Source of the DNA: Arcanobacterium canis
GTDB taxonomy: Bacteria > Actinomycetota > Actinomycetes > Actinomycetales > Actinomycetaceae
Direction of reading: 5' to 3'
Length of the DNA stretch: 64,000 nt
NCBI RefSeq assembly: GCF_029625435.1
Contig: NZ_CP121208.1
Location: 1,488,001-1,552,000 of the forward strand
Numbering within the stretch: the stretch's first letter is position 1; each line of letters begins with the position of its first letter. Below the pieces are notes generated by a model that saw only the letters and a list, made by a program, of their open reading frames with translations, made no database searches and had not been told where the DNA came from. Positions 1-9,657 of the stretch are shown here, in pieces. The translations under genes were made by a program, and so were the position numbers.

Positions 1-70
1 GGCAAATGTTTCCTCCCGACGCTGTGGCCACAGTTGCGTTGCGACACCAACTTTTCGTTGTCGCATACAA

Positions 71-111
71 AGAGACGAGCACAAGTGGCTGTGCTACTTG
101 TGCTCTTCTCT
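71..111 (-). terminator. Rho-independent-like terminator of the nuo operon
   Basis: Arms 71-86 and 96-111 form a 16-bp stem with one mismatch around a 9-nt loop (inner arms gagcacaagt / acttgtgctc are perfect). It lies 25 nt past the stop of the polyprenyl synthase, read on the minus strand, and is followed there by a weak T-containing tail. I see no gene in positions 1-70. Confidence 0.75.
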
Positions 112-135
112 TCAGTCAAAAATGAGGACGTGTTT

Positions 136-1149
136 TTATGCCATTCGATCAACCATTGCGTAGGCAAAAGTCACCAGAGCATCTTTGACATCGCCCTCCT
201 CAACGATCTCCAGTTCAGCGAGTGCATCTGAGGTCCACTGATGTGCCAGCTGGCGTGTTTGCTCAACGACGTCATGACGACGCAGCATTGCGACGACGTT
301 CTCCAGCCGATCACCCTCATCGAGGTGACCTTCAGCCAACATCGCCAGAATTTCCTCGCCCTCGCGGTCGATAGTCCCCTCAGTAGCCATACGCTCAAGA
401 AGTAACGTTGGCATTGTCGGCACGCCTTCAAGCAAATCAGTTCCTGGCGTCTTACCTGTAACATCGGAATCGGACATGAGATCAATAACGTCATCGGCGA
501 TCTGGAATGCCACGCCCACACGCTCACCGTATTGAGCCACTGCTTCGGCAAGTTCCTCACTTCCGCCCGCAGAAAGTACACCATACCGTGCAGATGCCGC
601 GATCAAAGATCCCGTTTTTCCAGCGAGAACTTGAATGTGATGAGCCTGAGGATCCTCACCTTCCTGAGGTCCCACGGTCTCATGGAGTTGGCCAATGCAC
701 AGGCGCTCGAAAGTGCGCGCGTGAAGTAACACCGCTTTCGGACCAAGCCCGGCCACGATCGCAGATGCTCGAGCAAAGAGCATGTCCCCTGCCATAATCG
801 CAGAGGAGTTTCCATAGACATATTGTGCCGAGGGGACTCCGCGACGTAGAGGAGCATCGTCCATAACGTCGTCGTGATAGAGCGACGCAAGATGCGTCAA
901 TTCCACGACCACCGCCGAGTCGATGACAGCCTGCGCTTGCGGATTCGGCCCCAATTCCGCAGTGAGTACGGTCAGTGCCGGCCGAAGGCGCTTGCCACCT
1001 GCAGACGCCAAATGCGACGTGGCCGAGTCAGCCACAAGATCACCGACGCGCACGGCGTCACGCAGCGCATCTTCAACTTCCTCCATACGGGCGCGAAGGC
1101 GCACCGCCAGAGGATGATCTGAGGAGAACAGGCTGTCAATCAAGCTCAT
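136..1149 (-). CDS. Polyprenyl diphosphate synthase (menaquinone side-chain supply)
   Basis: Trans-isoprenyl diphosphate synthase, 337 aa, which condenses isopentenyl diphosphate units onto an allylic primer in the cytoplasm. The sequence shows GGKRLRP (51-57), the first aspartate-rich motif DDVMD (93-97) and the second, DDVID (219-223), all expected for catalysis with Mg2+. The ATG overlaps the nuoN stop as ATGA, so it is the last, translationally coupled gene of the nuo operon. That position and the men genes nearby suggest it makes the menaquinone tail (inference; heptaprenyl, octaprenyl and nonaprenyl synthases cannot be told apart by eye). Confidence 0.9.
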   Translation of the reverse strand: MSLIDSLFSSDHPLAVRLRARMEEVEDALRDAVRVGDLVADSATSHLASAGGKRLRPALTVLTAELGPNPQAQAVIDSAVVVELTHLASLYHDDVMDDAPLRRGVPSAQYVYGNSSAIMAGDMLFARASAIVAGLGPKAVLLHARTFERLCIGQLHETVGPQEGEDPQAHHIQVLAGKTGSLIAASARYGVLSAGGSEELAEAVAQYGERVGVAFQIADDVIDLMSDSDVTGKTPGTDLLEGVPTMPTLLLERMATEGTIDREGEEILAMLAEGHLDEGDRLENVVAMLRRHDVVEQTRQLAHQWTSDALAELEIVEEGDVKDALVTFAYAMVDRMA

Positions 1150-2822
1150 AGAATGAAGGACCCTTGCATGAAGTCGAGGAATGGAGCGGGCAGGATGCCC
1201 AGCGCAATCGTAGCAACAAGTGCAACAACAATTGCAACCATCGACATACCTTCAGAGGTGACCACCACTGTCGATTCGCCGTCCGGTTCTTCGAAGAACA
1301 TCAATGCGACGAGTCGGAAGTAGAAGAAAGCGGTCACCGCAGAAGCGAGAACTGCAATTACCACGAGAATGGCTCCACCTGCATGGATACCTGCGCGGAA
1401 CGCTTCGAACTTTCCGATGAATCCGCCGGTGAAGGGAATACCAGCGAAGGACAAGAGGAAGACCAGCATCGACGTCGCTAAGAATGGGCTTCGCTTACCC
1501 AGTCCTCGCCAGGAATCCAAGTCCGTGGCTTCGCCGACGACGTTCCCTGCCGAGTCCTTCGAGCGCACCAAAGTCACAACACCGAACGCGCCGATCGTAG
1601 CGAATCCGTATGTCAACAGGTAGTAGAAGATCGCAGCAATCGCCGTTGCAGTTGGACGGAATGCTTCGATATCTGACGATAGTGATGGCAGGGCGGCAAC
1701 CCCCAGCAGTGCGATCAGAATGAAACCTGCGTGCGCAATCGACGAGTAAGCGAGCAGACGCTTAATATCTTTCTGCACCAGACCCATGACTGTGCCAACG
1801 ACGATCGTGGCGATGATGACGATCCACAGGAACGGAGTCAGCGCATCACGCGCTGGAGCCGAAAGGAACATCATCACACGAATCAACGCAGCGAAAGCCG
1901 CAGCCTTGGTTCCAGCAGCCATGAACGCAGTGATCGGAGTCGGAGCGCCCTGGTAGACATCAGGTACCCATTGGTGGAATGGCGCAGCGCCGATCTTGAA
2001 CAGCAGTCCCAAAATCACCATGACCACGCCGATCACCGTAAAGCTCGTGCTTCCCAGAACCATCGGGCTTGTGCCATTACCGGTTACTGCGGCCACTTCG
2101 AAGAACGACACGCGTCCCGTACCGCCATAGATGAACGCTGCTCCCATGAGGAAAACCGCCGACGAGAATGCACCCAAGAGGAAGTATTTCATCGCAGCCT
2201 CTTGAGAAAGAAGGCGACGACGACGTGCCGTTGCCGAGAGCACATAGAGCGGCAAGGACAGTAGCTCCAGTGCGATGAACAACGTCAGCAGATCGAATGC
2301 TGCAGTAAATGCCATCATGCCACCGGTGGCGAAGAGGGCAAGTGGGAAGATTTCGGTCTGGATCCGACCAGCTGCCGTCGATTCGCGTTCCTCTTGCGAG
2401 CCTGGACGTGTTGCTGACGACGCTGCAAAGGAACCGTCCCCAACGTGGGTGCGATCAGCTATCACTAAAAATGCAATCAACGCCACCACAAGTAAGACGA
2501 TGAATGAAACGAGCGAAACACCATCTTCAACCAAACCAATTCCGGTGTTTGGCACACGCGTCGCCTGCTCAGAAATTGTTTGAGTGCCTGGCGCACCAGA
2601 CAAAACCGAGTATGGGGTGATCTTGCGTCCCCCGGCAATGAACTCCGTCCATCGCCATGCACTTGCCAATAGAGCGCCTGCAAGAGCCAAAATCGCAATT
2701 GTGAGCTGAATCGGACGTCGATACTCACGTGGACAGAAGGCCTCGACGAGAGTGGAGATCACTGCCGCGCCCAGCACAATCAGCAACGGCGTCATCGACG
2801 CCCAGAGGATCGTTGCGTTCAC
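1146..2822 (-). CDS. nuoN: NADH-quinone oxidoreductase subunit N
   Basis: Antiporter-like proton-pumping membrane subunit of Complex I, 558 aa with about 14 hydrophobic helices. The conserved glutamate of TM5 is visible in FIALELLSLPLY, and the broken-helix region appears as LGLLFKIGAAPFHQWVPDVYQGAPTPITAF. A loop of about 55 hydrophilic residues near 100-155 (DGSFAASSATRPGSQEERES) is longer than in E. coli. The start is GTG, overlapping the nuoM stop as GTGA, with AGGGAG six nt upstream. The ATGA at its 3' end couples it to the prenyl synthase. Confidence 0.96.
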   Translation of the reverse strand: MNATILWASMTPLLIVLGAAVISTLVEAFCPREYRRPIQLTIAILALAGALLASAWRWTEFIAGGRKITPYSVLSGAPGTQTISEQATRVPNTGIGLVEDGVSLVSFIVLLVVALIAFLVIADRTHVGDGSFAASSATRPGSQEERESTAAGRIQTEIFPLALFATGGMMAFTAAFDLLTLFIALELLSLPLYVLSATARRRRLLSQEAAMKYFLLGAFSSAVFLMGAAFIYGGTGRVSFFEVAAVTGNGTSPMVLGSTSFTVIGVVMVILGLLFKIGAAPFHQWVPDVYQGAPTPITAFMAAGTKAAAFAALIRVMMFLSAPARDALTPFLWIVIIATIVVGTVMGLVQKDIKRLLAYSSIAHAGFILIALLGVAALPSLSSDIEAFRPTATAIAAIFYYLLTYGFATIGAFGVVTLVRSKDSAGNVVGEATDLDSWRGLGKRSPFLATSMLVFLLSFAGIPFTGGFIGKFEAFRAGIHAGGAILVVIAVLASAVTAFFYFRLVALMFFEEPDGESTVVVTSEGMSMVAIVVALVATIALGILPAPFLDFMQGSFIL

Positions 2823-4339
2823 TTGTTGCTCCCTTCGAGAACGATATTCTCAGTGGTTGATACCTGAGCCATGACCGACACAGCGTAAGCTGCTGGGGTG
2901 GAGACGAGGTCGATAACCGGCGCTGGGTAGAATCCGAGCCACAGCATCGCAGCAAGAATCAGACCCATCGCAGTCTTTTCAGTCGCCCTCATATCCTCAA
3001 CGTCCACGTCCGGCTTCGGACCAGTAAATACTCTCTGATACGGCCACAAGACATAAACAGAAGCGATCACGACAGCCGGAACAGCGGCAAGTGCGGCCCA
3101 CTTAACTGTTTGGAACGTGCCCATCAACGTCATGTATTCCGGAATGAACCCCGACAGGCCAGGAAGAGCAATCGTCGCCAAACCGCTGACGAGGAATGTT
3201 CCTGCGATCAACGGCGTGACACGTTGCCACCCGCCGTAACTGGAGATCAGGTAGGAGTTGCCACGGCGTGCGAGGAAACCCACGACTAAGAACATGCCGG
3301 CTGTCGAAATTCCGTGAGCCACCATGTAGACCATCGCACCGGTCATCGCCAGTGTTGAGCCGGAGAAAATTGCCATGACCATGAAGCCAAAGTGGGACAC
3401 CGAGGTGTAGGCAACCAGGCGCAGAAGGTTATCAGCCTTTACTGCCATGAGCGCACCCCAGAAAATCGAGATCAGCGCGAGCACGATGATCGTCACCGAA
3501 AGCCCGAGGGCAGCACGAGGAAAGAGAGGCACACAGATGACGATCATGCCGTAGGTCCCCAGCTTGTCGAGCACGGAGACTAAGAGTGTCGAGGTTCCCG
3601 GCGTCGCTTCAGCAGCCGTATCAGGAAGCCAGGTGTGCAATGGCCACATCGGCGCCTTGATTGCGAATGCGATGAAGAATGAGCCGAACAGCCACAGTTG
3701 AGCGGTTTCGGAAGCGTTGAGCCCCTGTGCCAGCGTTGAGTAGAGATAGGCGTCGCTCCCACCTGGACCGTACGCGTACACCCCGATCACTCCGGCGAGC
3801 ATAATCAAGCCACCGACGAGGGAGTACACCAAGAATTTCATCGCCGCAGGCTTGCGATTCTCGCCGCCGTATCGCCCGATGAGGAAGTACATCGGAATGA
3901 CGAGTGCTTCGAAGAGCACGTAGAAAACGAAGAGATCCTGAACCGCGAAAAGTCCAATCATCACTGCTTCAAGAGCAAGGACCCAGGCGAAGAAACCATA
4001 GGACTCCTCCGTGTCATCTTGACCATATTCGGCAAGGATGACAACGGGGACGAGGAAGGTCGCAAGGAAAATCATGACTGCCTGAAGGCCGTTAATACCC
4101 ACTGTCCAGGTCACACCGATTTGAGGAATCCAGCGGTAGGACTCATACAAGGAGATGTGATCCGTGTGGTAGCCAGTGGCGAAGGCGACGGCGAAGAGCA
4201 CGAAGACAAGCACGGAAACTGCCAGGGCGTAGTGGCGCGCCACCCGACGAAGCGGTCGCACGAGCCACAGCATCACAGCGGCGAGTGCCACCAGGGCAAT
4301 CAAAAATGTCAGCCAAGGGAAGGCTGCGTTGGAAATCAT
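2819..4339 (-). CDS. nuoM: NADH-quinone oxidoreductase subunit M
   Basis: Antiporter-like proton channel of the Complex I membrane arm, 506 aa, a usual length. The proton-pathway glutamate is seen in LFEALVIPMYFLIGRYGG and the lysine-bearing discontinuous helix in FAIKAPMWPLHTWLPDTAAEATPGTSTLL. The start has a very strong AGGAGG seven nt ahead and follows nuoL by 11 nt, one of the few true gaps in the operon. The 3' end overlaps nuoN as GTGA. No defects seen. Confidence 0.97.
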   Translation of the reverse strand: MISNAAFPWLTFLIALVALAAVMLWLVRPLRRVARHYALAVSVLVFVLFAVAFATGYHTDHISLYESYRWIPQIGVTWTVGINGLQAVMIFLATFLVPVVILAEYGQDDTEESYGFFAWVLALEAVMIGLFAVQDLFVFYVLFEALVIPMYFLIGRYGGENRKPAAMKFLVYSLVGGLIMLAGVIGVYAYGPGGSDAYLYSTLAQGLNASETAQLWLFGSFFIAFAIKAPMWPLHTWLPDTAAEATPGTSTLLVSVLDKLGTYGMIVICVPLFPRAALGLSVTIIVLALISIFWGALMAVKADNLLRLVAYTSVSHFGFMVMAIFSGSTLAMTGAMVYMVAHGISTAGMFLVVGFLARRGNSYLISSYGGWQRVTPLIAGTFLVSGLATIALPGLSGFIPEYMTLMGTFQTVKWAALAAVPAVVIASVYVLWPYQRVFTGPKPDVDVEDMRATEKTAMGLILAAMLWLGFYPAPVIDLVSTPAAYAVSVMAQVSTTENIVLEGSNK

Positions 4340-4350
4340 GTTCTTTCCTC

Positions 4351-6291
4351 CTACTTTCCTAGGCCAACGCTGATAACCACAATAAGCGCAAGAAGCACAC
4401 CAGCGGTCATCAAGCTTGCGTAGCTCCGAGCGAAACCGTTTTGGAGCTTACCGATGATATGTCCTGCACCGAACGATCCCTTTGCGATACCACGCACTGC
4501 GCCGTCAACGAACTCGTGGTCAGCAACAGCAGTGCCGGTTGCCACAATCATTGACGGTTTCATGACGAGGTTTTCGTTGATCGCATCTTGGTAGAGATCA
4601 GCGCGTGCAGCACGAACGAGCGCATTGGCTTGCGGTGCAGTAGCGGGAACCTCAACCGCAATGTACATCTTCCAAGCAATTCCGACTCCCACTGCGACGG
4701 CAACGAGGGTCATCACGGTGATCGCGATCGGCGCAAGAACTGGCTCATGATGAGGTGTTTGCCCGATTGATGGAGAAAGCCACGAAATAAAGCCAACGAC
4801 GTTGAGGATGCCTCCGAGGGCGAGTGAACCGAGCGCAAGAATGGCCATCGGTACCCACATCAATGGACCTGGATCGTGCGGATGATGTGCCTGATCCCCA
4901 TGATCGCTCCATCGCGCCTTCCCGAAGAAGATCATGAAGACCAAGCGCGACATGTAGAACGCGGTCAGGCCGGCGACGGCAACGGTGATGAATCCGAAGA
5001 TCCACGGGCGCGCGCCCTCGCCGACGAAGGCTGCTTCGATGATCTTGTCCTTGGAGAAGAATCCGGATAAGAACGGGAAACCGATAATCGCGAGGTAACC
5101 GCACATGAATGTTACGGCCGTGATCTTCATACGCGAGAACAAGCCTCCGAAACCACGCATGTTGACTTCGTCGTTCATTGCGTGCATCACAGCACCAGCA
5201 CCAAGGAACATATTGGCCTTGAATGCACCGTGGGTGACGAGGTGGAAGATCGCGAAGGCGGCACCGACCGGGCCAAGTCCAGCAGCAAGCATCATATAGC
5301 CGATCTGGCTCATGGTCGAAGCTGCAAGGACTTTCTTCATGTCATCCTTCGCAGCACCAACGACAGCTCCAAAGACGAGGGTGATCAGACCGATGATCGC
5401 CACTACAAGGGACGCAGTCGGAGCAGCGAGATAAATCGCACCCGAGCGAACCATGAGGTAAACACCCGCCGTCACCATCGTCGCTGCGTGGATCAGTGCT
5501 GACACTGGCGTCGGACCTGCCATTGCATCACCCAACCATGCCTGCAACGGGAACTGTGCCGACTTACCACACGCTGCGAGCAACAAGAATAGACCAATGA
5601 AAGTCATCCACTCCGTCGTCGCTTTCGAGGCGCCCGCCTCGACTACAGAGAAGTTGACTGAGCCGAACACGGATACCATCGCCATCATCGCAATGAGCAT
5701 TCCGAGGTCGCCCACACGATTCATGACAAACGCCTTCTTACCAGCTGTCGCATATTCCGGAACGAAATTCCAGAAGGAAATGAGCAGGTATGATGCCAGG
5801 CCAACGCCTTCCCATCCGAGGAATAGTGTCAGATACGAATTGCCAAGGACGAGCATGAGCATCGATGCCACAAACAGGTTGAGGTAGGCGAAGAAGCGAC
5901 GACGATCGACGTCGTGTGCCATGTACTCCACCGAGTAGATGTGGATCAGGGTGCCGACGAAAGTCACCAGCATGACGAAGGTGGCGGAAAGCGGATCGAA
6001 GCGCGTGGCCAGATCGACTTGAAGCTCAGTGCCTGGCAACCACGAGTAGAGCACAGATTCGGTCACTCTGGACGAAGCATCCACTCCAAGAAGACCGATC
6101 GTTGCGATCAGACCGATCACGAAGGACGCACTCGACGCAGCGATTGCGAGCCAGTGACCCCATCGGTCCGCTTGACGTCCGAGGACAAGAAGCAGGAGCG
6201 CTACAGCGAGCGGAATGGCAACCGCGAGCCACACATTTGCCGCCATTCCAGTGGCTGGCACTGGAGCGACGGGCATCATGTACAGATTCAT
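4351..6291 (-). CDS. nuoL: NADH-quinone oxidoreductase subunit L
   Basis: Largest antiporter-like subunit of Complex I, 646 aa, at the distal end of the membrane arm. Diagnostic stretches are TLFLGWEGVGLASYLLIS with the conserved Glu, SAQFPLQAWLGDAMAGPTPVSALIHAATMV, and FLSGFFSKDKI. The C-terminal part carries the lateral amphipathic helix and final anchor typical of NuoL. A His-rich loop (DHGDQAHHPHDPG) sits before the late helices, as in many actinobacterial NuoL. Start ATG with AGGTG seven nt upstream; 16 nt separate it from nuoK. Confidence 0.97.
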   Translation of the reverse strand: MNLYMMPVAPVPATGMAANVWLAVAIPLAVALLLLVLGRQADRWGHWLAIAASSASFVIGLIATIGLLGVDASSRVTESVLYSWLPGTELQVDLATRFDPLSATFVMLVTFVGTLIHIYSVEYMAHDVDRRRFFAYLNLFVASMLMLVLGNSYLTLFLGWEGVGLASYLLISFWNFVPEYATAGKKAFVMNRVGDLGMLIAMMAMVSVFGSVNFSVVEAGASKATTEWMTFIGLFLLLAACGKSAQFPLQAWLGDAMAGPTPVSALIHAATMVTAGVYLMVRSGAIYLAAPTASLVVAIIGLITLVFGAVVGAAKDDMKKVLAASTMSQIGYMMLAAGLGPVGAAFAIFHLVTHGAFKANMFLGAGAVMHAMNDEVNMRGFGGLFSRMKITAVTFMCGYLAIIGFPFLSGFFSKDKIIEAAFVGEGARPWIFGFITVAVAGLTAFYMSRLVFMIFFGKARWSDHGDQAHHPHDPGPLMWVPMAILALGSLALGGILNVVGFISWLSPSIGQTPHHEPVLAPIAITVMTLVAVAVGVGIAWKMYIAVEVPATAPQANALVRAARADLYQDAINENLVMKPSMIVATGTAVADHEFVDGAVRGIAKGSFGAGHIIGKLQNGFARSYASLMTAGVLLALIVVISVGLGK

Positions 6292-6307
6292 CTATTCACA
6301 CCTGCTT

Positions 6308-6607
6308 TCAGTGTTTGAGAAGGTTCACGCCATCAAGCGAGGCGGACCTACGGGTTCGGAAGATGGACACCACGATCGCCAACCCGACCACGACTTCTGC
6401 AGCAGCAACGACCATGACGAAGAAGGAAAAAACCTGCCCCTGGAGATCGCCCCACATGCGTGAAAAGCTGACGAGCGCAAGATTCGCGGAATTCAGCATG
6501 ATTTCCACTCCGAGAAGTGCAATCACGCCGTTGCGTCGGGTGAGAACAGTTGCTGCGCCGAGGGTAAAAAGCACGACGGCCAGCGCCACGTACCACAGAA
6601 GGTCCAT
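6308..6607 (-). CDS. nuoK: NADH-quinone oxidoreductase subunit K
   Basis: Small Mrp-related membrane subunit, 99 aa with three transmembrane helices, matching the family length of about 100. Both membrane glutamates needed for proton coupling are present: [14 protein letters not shown] in helix 2 and [17 protein letters not shown] in helix 3. Start and nuoJ stop overlap as TAATG, with GAGAGG as ribosome-binding site inside the nuoJ 3' end. Confidence 0.97.
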   Translation of the reverse strand: MDLLWYVALAVVLFTLGAATVLTRRNGVIALLGVEIMLNSANLALVSFSRMWGDLQGQVFSFFVMVVAAAEVVVGLAIVVSIFRTRRSASLDGVNLLKH

Positions 6608-7638
6608 TACTTTTCCTCTCCCTTTTCGGTGTGCGTTTCAGTGACCTGGTGTTCTTCGACGACGTCGGAGGCCTCAGGCGCGTCCACTTCTTGTGTTTTT
6701 CCCGTCGCGAGTTGGTGTCGCTTCGCTGCCGCCTCATAGTCGGGGGCAGCCACGCCTGGCATACCAGGAACAGATGCACGTGTGACGGCGCCGTATGTGG
6801 ATGGGCCGTGCAAGCCAGGGCCGTTGGTGATGATATCGACCGCACCTGGCGACACCTCAGGCAACGAACGCCCTTGTCCACGAATGGCCAGAACACGGTT
6901 AATCGAGCCTTTAGCAGGTTTTCCACCGTATGTCAGCGATGGATTCGTTGACGAGTTCGACTCTGCGAACACACCAGCATTTGGAAGATGTCCTGGGTGG
7001 ATGCCTTTTTCGGTGAAGTCGAGCATCTTTTGGGTCGCACTCTCACTTTGTGTCAGACGCGAATGGACCTTGTCACGATGAGTCAGCGTCATCGCACCCA
7101 GCGCTGCAACGATCAGAAGGCAGCCGGTGATTTCGAGCGTGAGAACAAAATTATTGAAGATCACGTGCGATACACCGACGGGGTTGCCGTTTGCGTTTGC
7201 TGCTTCCAGGCCGACGGGGAAGAGATCTTGTTTCAAATTCGCTGGCGCTTTGTCGAACCCTGTGCCGACAAAACCGAAGACCACTGCGATCAAGATCGCT
7301 GCGATACCGAGACCGCCAAGAATTGCAACCGGCTTTTGAGCCTTGAGCGTTTCATGTCCAGAGTCGGCTGAGTCAACACCAACCAGCATGAGGACGAACA
7401 AGAACATCATCAAAATTGCGCCCGTGTAGACGACCACCTGGGCGACACCCATGAAAGGAGCTTCCAGCATGGTGTACAGCACGGCGAGACAGACCATCAC
7501 GAAAATCACGGAAATCGTGGTGTAGACAGCTTTGCGAGCAATCAACAGACCGTACGCCGCAGCGACAACCATCAGCGCCGCGATGATAAAGAATCCTACG
7601 GCCTCCGCCGTCGAGAGCGAAATTGCAGCTTGTGTCAT
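6607..7638 (-). CDS. nuoJ: NADH-quinone oxidoreductase subunit J with long C-terminal tail
   Basis: Membrane subunit of Complex I, 343 aa. The first 185 or so residues hold five hydrophobic helices including [29 protein letters not shown], the hallmark of NuoJ. The remaining roughly 150 residues are hydrophilic (Gly/Ser/Pro, then Glu/His/Thr-rich to a GEEK end) and have no counterpart in the 184-aa E. coli protein; extended NuoJ tails are known in actinobacteria. ATGA overlap with nuoI upstream and TAATG with nuoK downstream show tight coupling. Confidence 0.95.
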   Translation of the reverse strand: MTQAAISLSTAEAVGFFIIAALMVVAAAYGLLIARKAVYTTISVIFVMVCLAVLYTMLEAPFMGVAQVVVYTGAILMMFLFVLMLVGVDSADSGHETLKAQKPVAILGGLGIAAILIAVVFGFVGTGFDKAPANLKQDLFPVGLEAANANGNPVGVSHVIFNNFVLTLEITGCLLIVAALGAMTLTHRDKVHSRLTQSESATQKMLDFTEKGIHPGHLPNAGVFAESNSSTNPSLTYGGKPAKGSINRVLAIRGQGRSLPEVSPGAVDIITNGPGLHGPSTYGAVTRASVPGMPGVAAPDYEAAAKRHQLATGKTQEVDAPEASDVVEEHQVTETHTEKGEEK

Positions 7639-8330
7639 CGTTCGTTCACCTCCACAACCTGTACTGTCTCAAGGGACGGATCATCTGGGCGGTGCTCGCG
7701 CACCCAATCGACCTGGTTCTGAGTTGGACCAGTGATATTGCCCTTGTAGTAGTCAGCGTCAGTTGTCCCCTCAACCATCGGATGAGGCGGTTGCAACATA
7801 CCTTCTGCCAATGGAACGAGGAGGTTTTCCTTCTCGTAGATCATCGACTCGCGTGTCTGGCCAGCGATCTCAAATTCATTCGACATCGTCAAAGCGCGTG
7901 TTGGGCACGCTTGGATGCAGTATGCACAAAAGATGCATCGCAGGTAGTTAACTTGGTAAACGCGTCCGTAACGCTCCCCCGGCGAATACTGGGCATCGGG
8001 GGTATTCGCGTCAGCCTCGACGAGGATCGCGTCCGCTGGGCACGCCCATGCGCACAGCTCACAGCCAATGCACTTTTCCAGTCCGTCAGCATAGCGGTTG
8101 AGCTTATGAAGGCCGTGGTAACGAGGACGGATATGAGCCTCATTCTTTTTCTTCCCCGTATTGGGCAAGTACTGCTCGGTCACAACTGGACGGAACAACG
8201 TCGAGAATGTCACGCCAAATCCGGCCACGGGCGACAGCATACGGCCGATTGGACCCTTTTTGTTTGGGCTGTACTGCTCAGGATCGGGCTGATCGAAACG
8301 CTGCAGATTTTCGTTCGTATTTTCAGACAT
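7635..8330 (-). CDS. nuoI: NADH-quinone oxidoreductase subunit I
   Basis: Peripheral-arm ferredoxin subunit, 231 aa, carrying clusters N6a and N6b to NuoB. Two 4Fe-4S motifs are intact: [12 protein letters not shown] and [13 protein letters not shown] start it at MSENTNEN because GAGGAGG lies seven nt upstream, just before the nuoH stop, which the ATG overlaps by 8 nt; a longer in-frame reading would run far into nuoH and has no family support. The C-terminal 60 residues are acidic and hydrophilic. Confidence 0.95.
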   Translation of the reverse strand: MSENTNENLQRFDQPDPEQYSPNKKGPIGRMLSPVAGFGVTFSTLFRPVVTEQYLPNTGKKKNEAHIRPRYHGLHKLNRYADGLEKCIGCELCAWACPADAILVEADANTPDAQYSPGERYGRVYQVNYLRCIFCAYCIQACPTRALTMSNEFEIAGQTRESMIYEKENLLVPLAEGMLQPPHPMVEGTTDADYYKGNITGPTQNQVDWVREHRPDDPSLETVQVVEVNER

Positions 8331-9657
8331 TTTCGGCCTCCTCAAGTGTGCGAGTAACGCGTGCTGACTGACGTCCTGCGCGCGGGGACGGCGGCAACTG
8401 TTGTCCTGGCAACGGCGGAACCGGATAGCCATTTTCGAATCCAGTGAACTCTTCCTGCGCACGTGCAACTTCGACTTCGTCTTGAGTCGGTGTGACACGA
8501 TCATCCCCGAAAGCCACGATCAACATGATCAGGGAATAGCCGATTGCCAAAATCACCATGACAGCGCGCAGATTAATCGGGTAGGCCATGTTGATTCCCA
8601 CAGCAATCATCACTAATGCCAGCCACCCAAGTGCGAATGGAATCAGGCCTTTCCAGCCGAGCTTCATGAATTGGTCATAGCGGAAACGGAGCAAAGTGCC
8701 ACGGACCCAAATGAAGACGCACATGAAAGTCCAGGTCTTGAGCAGGAAGGTCAAGACCGGGAACCATCCAATGTTCGGATCTCCACCCCACAAGCTAAAG
8801 ACCGCTGTGGTCATCGGATCAGCGTGCCAGCCACCAAAGAACAATGTCGTGGCGAGCATCGACAAGTTGAACATGTTGATGTACTCGGACAGGTAGTACC
8901 ATCCGAACTTCATCGACGAGTACTCGGTGTGAGGGCCGGCGACAATCTCACCTTCAGCTTCGGGCAGATCGAATGGGAGTCGGTTGGCTTCACCAAACAT
9001 CGTGACCAAGAAAATCAAGAATGCCGGCATCAACAAGATGACGTTCCACAACGAACCCTGCGCGTCCACAATTCCTGAGGTAGACATGGTATTCGCTGTG
9101 AGGAAGACGGTCACGAGTGACAGTCCCTGAGCAAGCTCATAAGAAATCATCTGCGTTGCGCTTCGAACCGAGCCGTAGAGCGGAAGCGTGGACTTTGCCG
9201 ACCATCCACCGAAGACCAATCCATATTCGCCAAGAGCAGCAACCGCCAGCACAAATAACATCGCCACGGGCGAATCAGCGAGCTGGACCGGAGTGTGATG
9301 ACCGAAGAGTGAAACTTCTGGGCCAAAGGGAATCACTGCAATCACAGTGAAAGCGGCGAGAGCTGAAATCGCTGGTGCAACGAAGTACACCCCGCGGTCA
9401 GCTCCGCGCAGGTTGAAGTCTTCCTTCACCAGAAGTTTCAGTGCATCGGGGAACGACTGGAAGAGTCCAAATGGTCCGACGACGTTTGGCCCGACTCGGT
9501 TCTGCATACGAGCGAGGAGCCTGCGCTCGACCCACAACGCGAAGATCACTGTCAGAATCAAGAAGACCACGGCCACAACAGCCTTAATCACCCAGATCCA
9601 CCAGGTATCTTGCGAGAAGTCGGCGGCAACCCCACCCACTGTCAAGAAGTGGTTCAC
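8323..9657 (-). CDS. nuoH: NADH-quinone oxidoreductase subunit H
   Basis: Membrane subunit that forms the quinone chamber with NuoB and NuoD, 444 aa. The quinone-loop signature [31 protein letters not shown] is present with its acidic residues, and so is the N-terminal [22 protein letters not shown]. The chosen start is the GTG overlapping the nuoG stop (GTGA), with AAGGAGG six nt upstream; an ATG 30 codons earlier lies inside nuoG and lacks support. The C-terminal 50 residues are a charged tail not present in E. coli NuoH. Confidence 0.95.
   Translation of the reverse strand: MNHFLTVGGVAADFSQDTWWIWVIKAVVAVVFLILTVIFALWVERRLLARMQNRVGPNVVGPFGLFQSFPDALKLLVKEDFNLRGADRGVYFVAPAISALAAFTVIAVIPFGPEVSLFGHHTPVQLADSPVAMLFVLAVAALGEYGLVFGGWSAKSTLPLYGSVRSATQMISYELAQGLSLVTVFLTANTMSTSGIVDAQGSLWNVILLMPAFLIFLVTMFGEANRLPFDLPEAEGEIVAGPHTEYSSMKFGWYYLSEYINMFNLSMLATTLFFGGWHADPMTTAVFSLWGGDPNIGWFPVLTFLLKTWTFMCVFIWVRGTLLRFRYDQFMKLGWKGLIPFALGWLALVMIAVGINMAYPINLRAVMVILAIGYSLIMLIVAFGDDRVTPTQDEVEVARAQEEFTGFENGYPVPPLPGQQLPPSPRAGRQSARVTRTLEEAENV

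Noticed and set aside
34-231. Small plus-strand open frame at the left edge
   Set aside because: It crosses the terminator hairpin and runs into the end of the prenyl synthase; no ribosome-binding site or family match.
1731-2264. Long plus-strand open frames opposite nuoN, nuoM and nuoL
   Set aside because: They are antisense to well-conserved genes and have the biased composition expected from the opposite strand.
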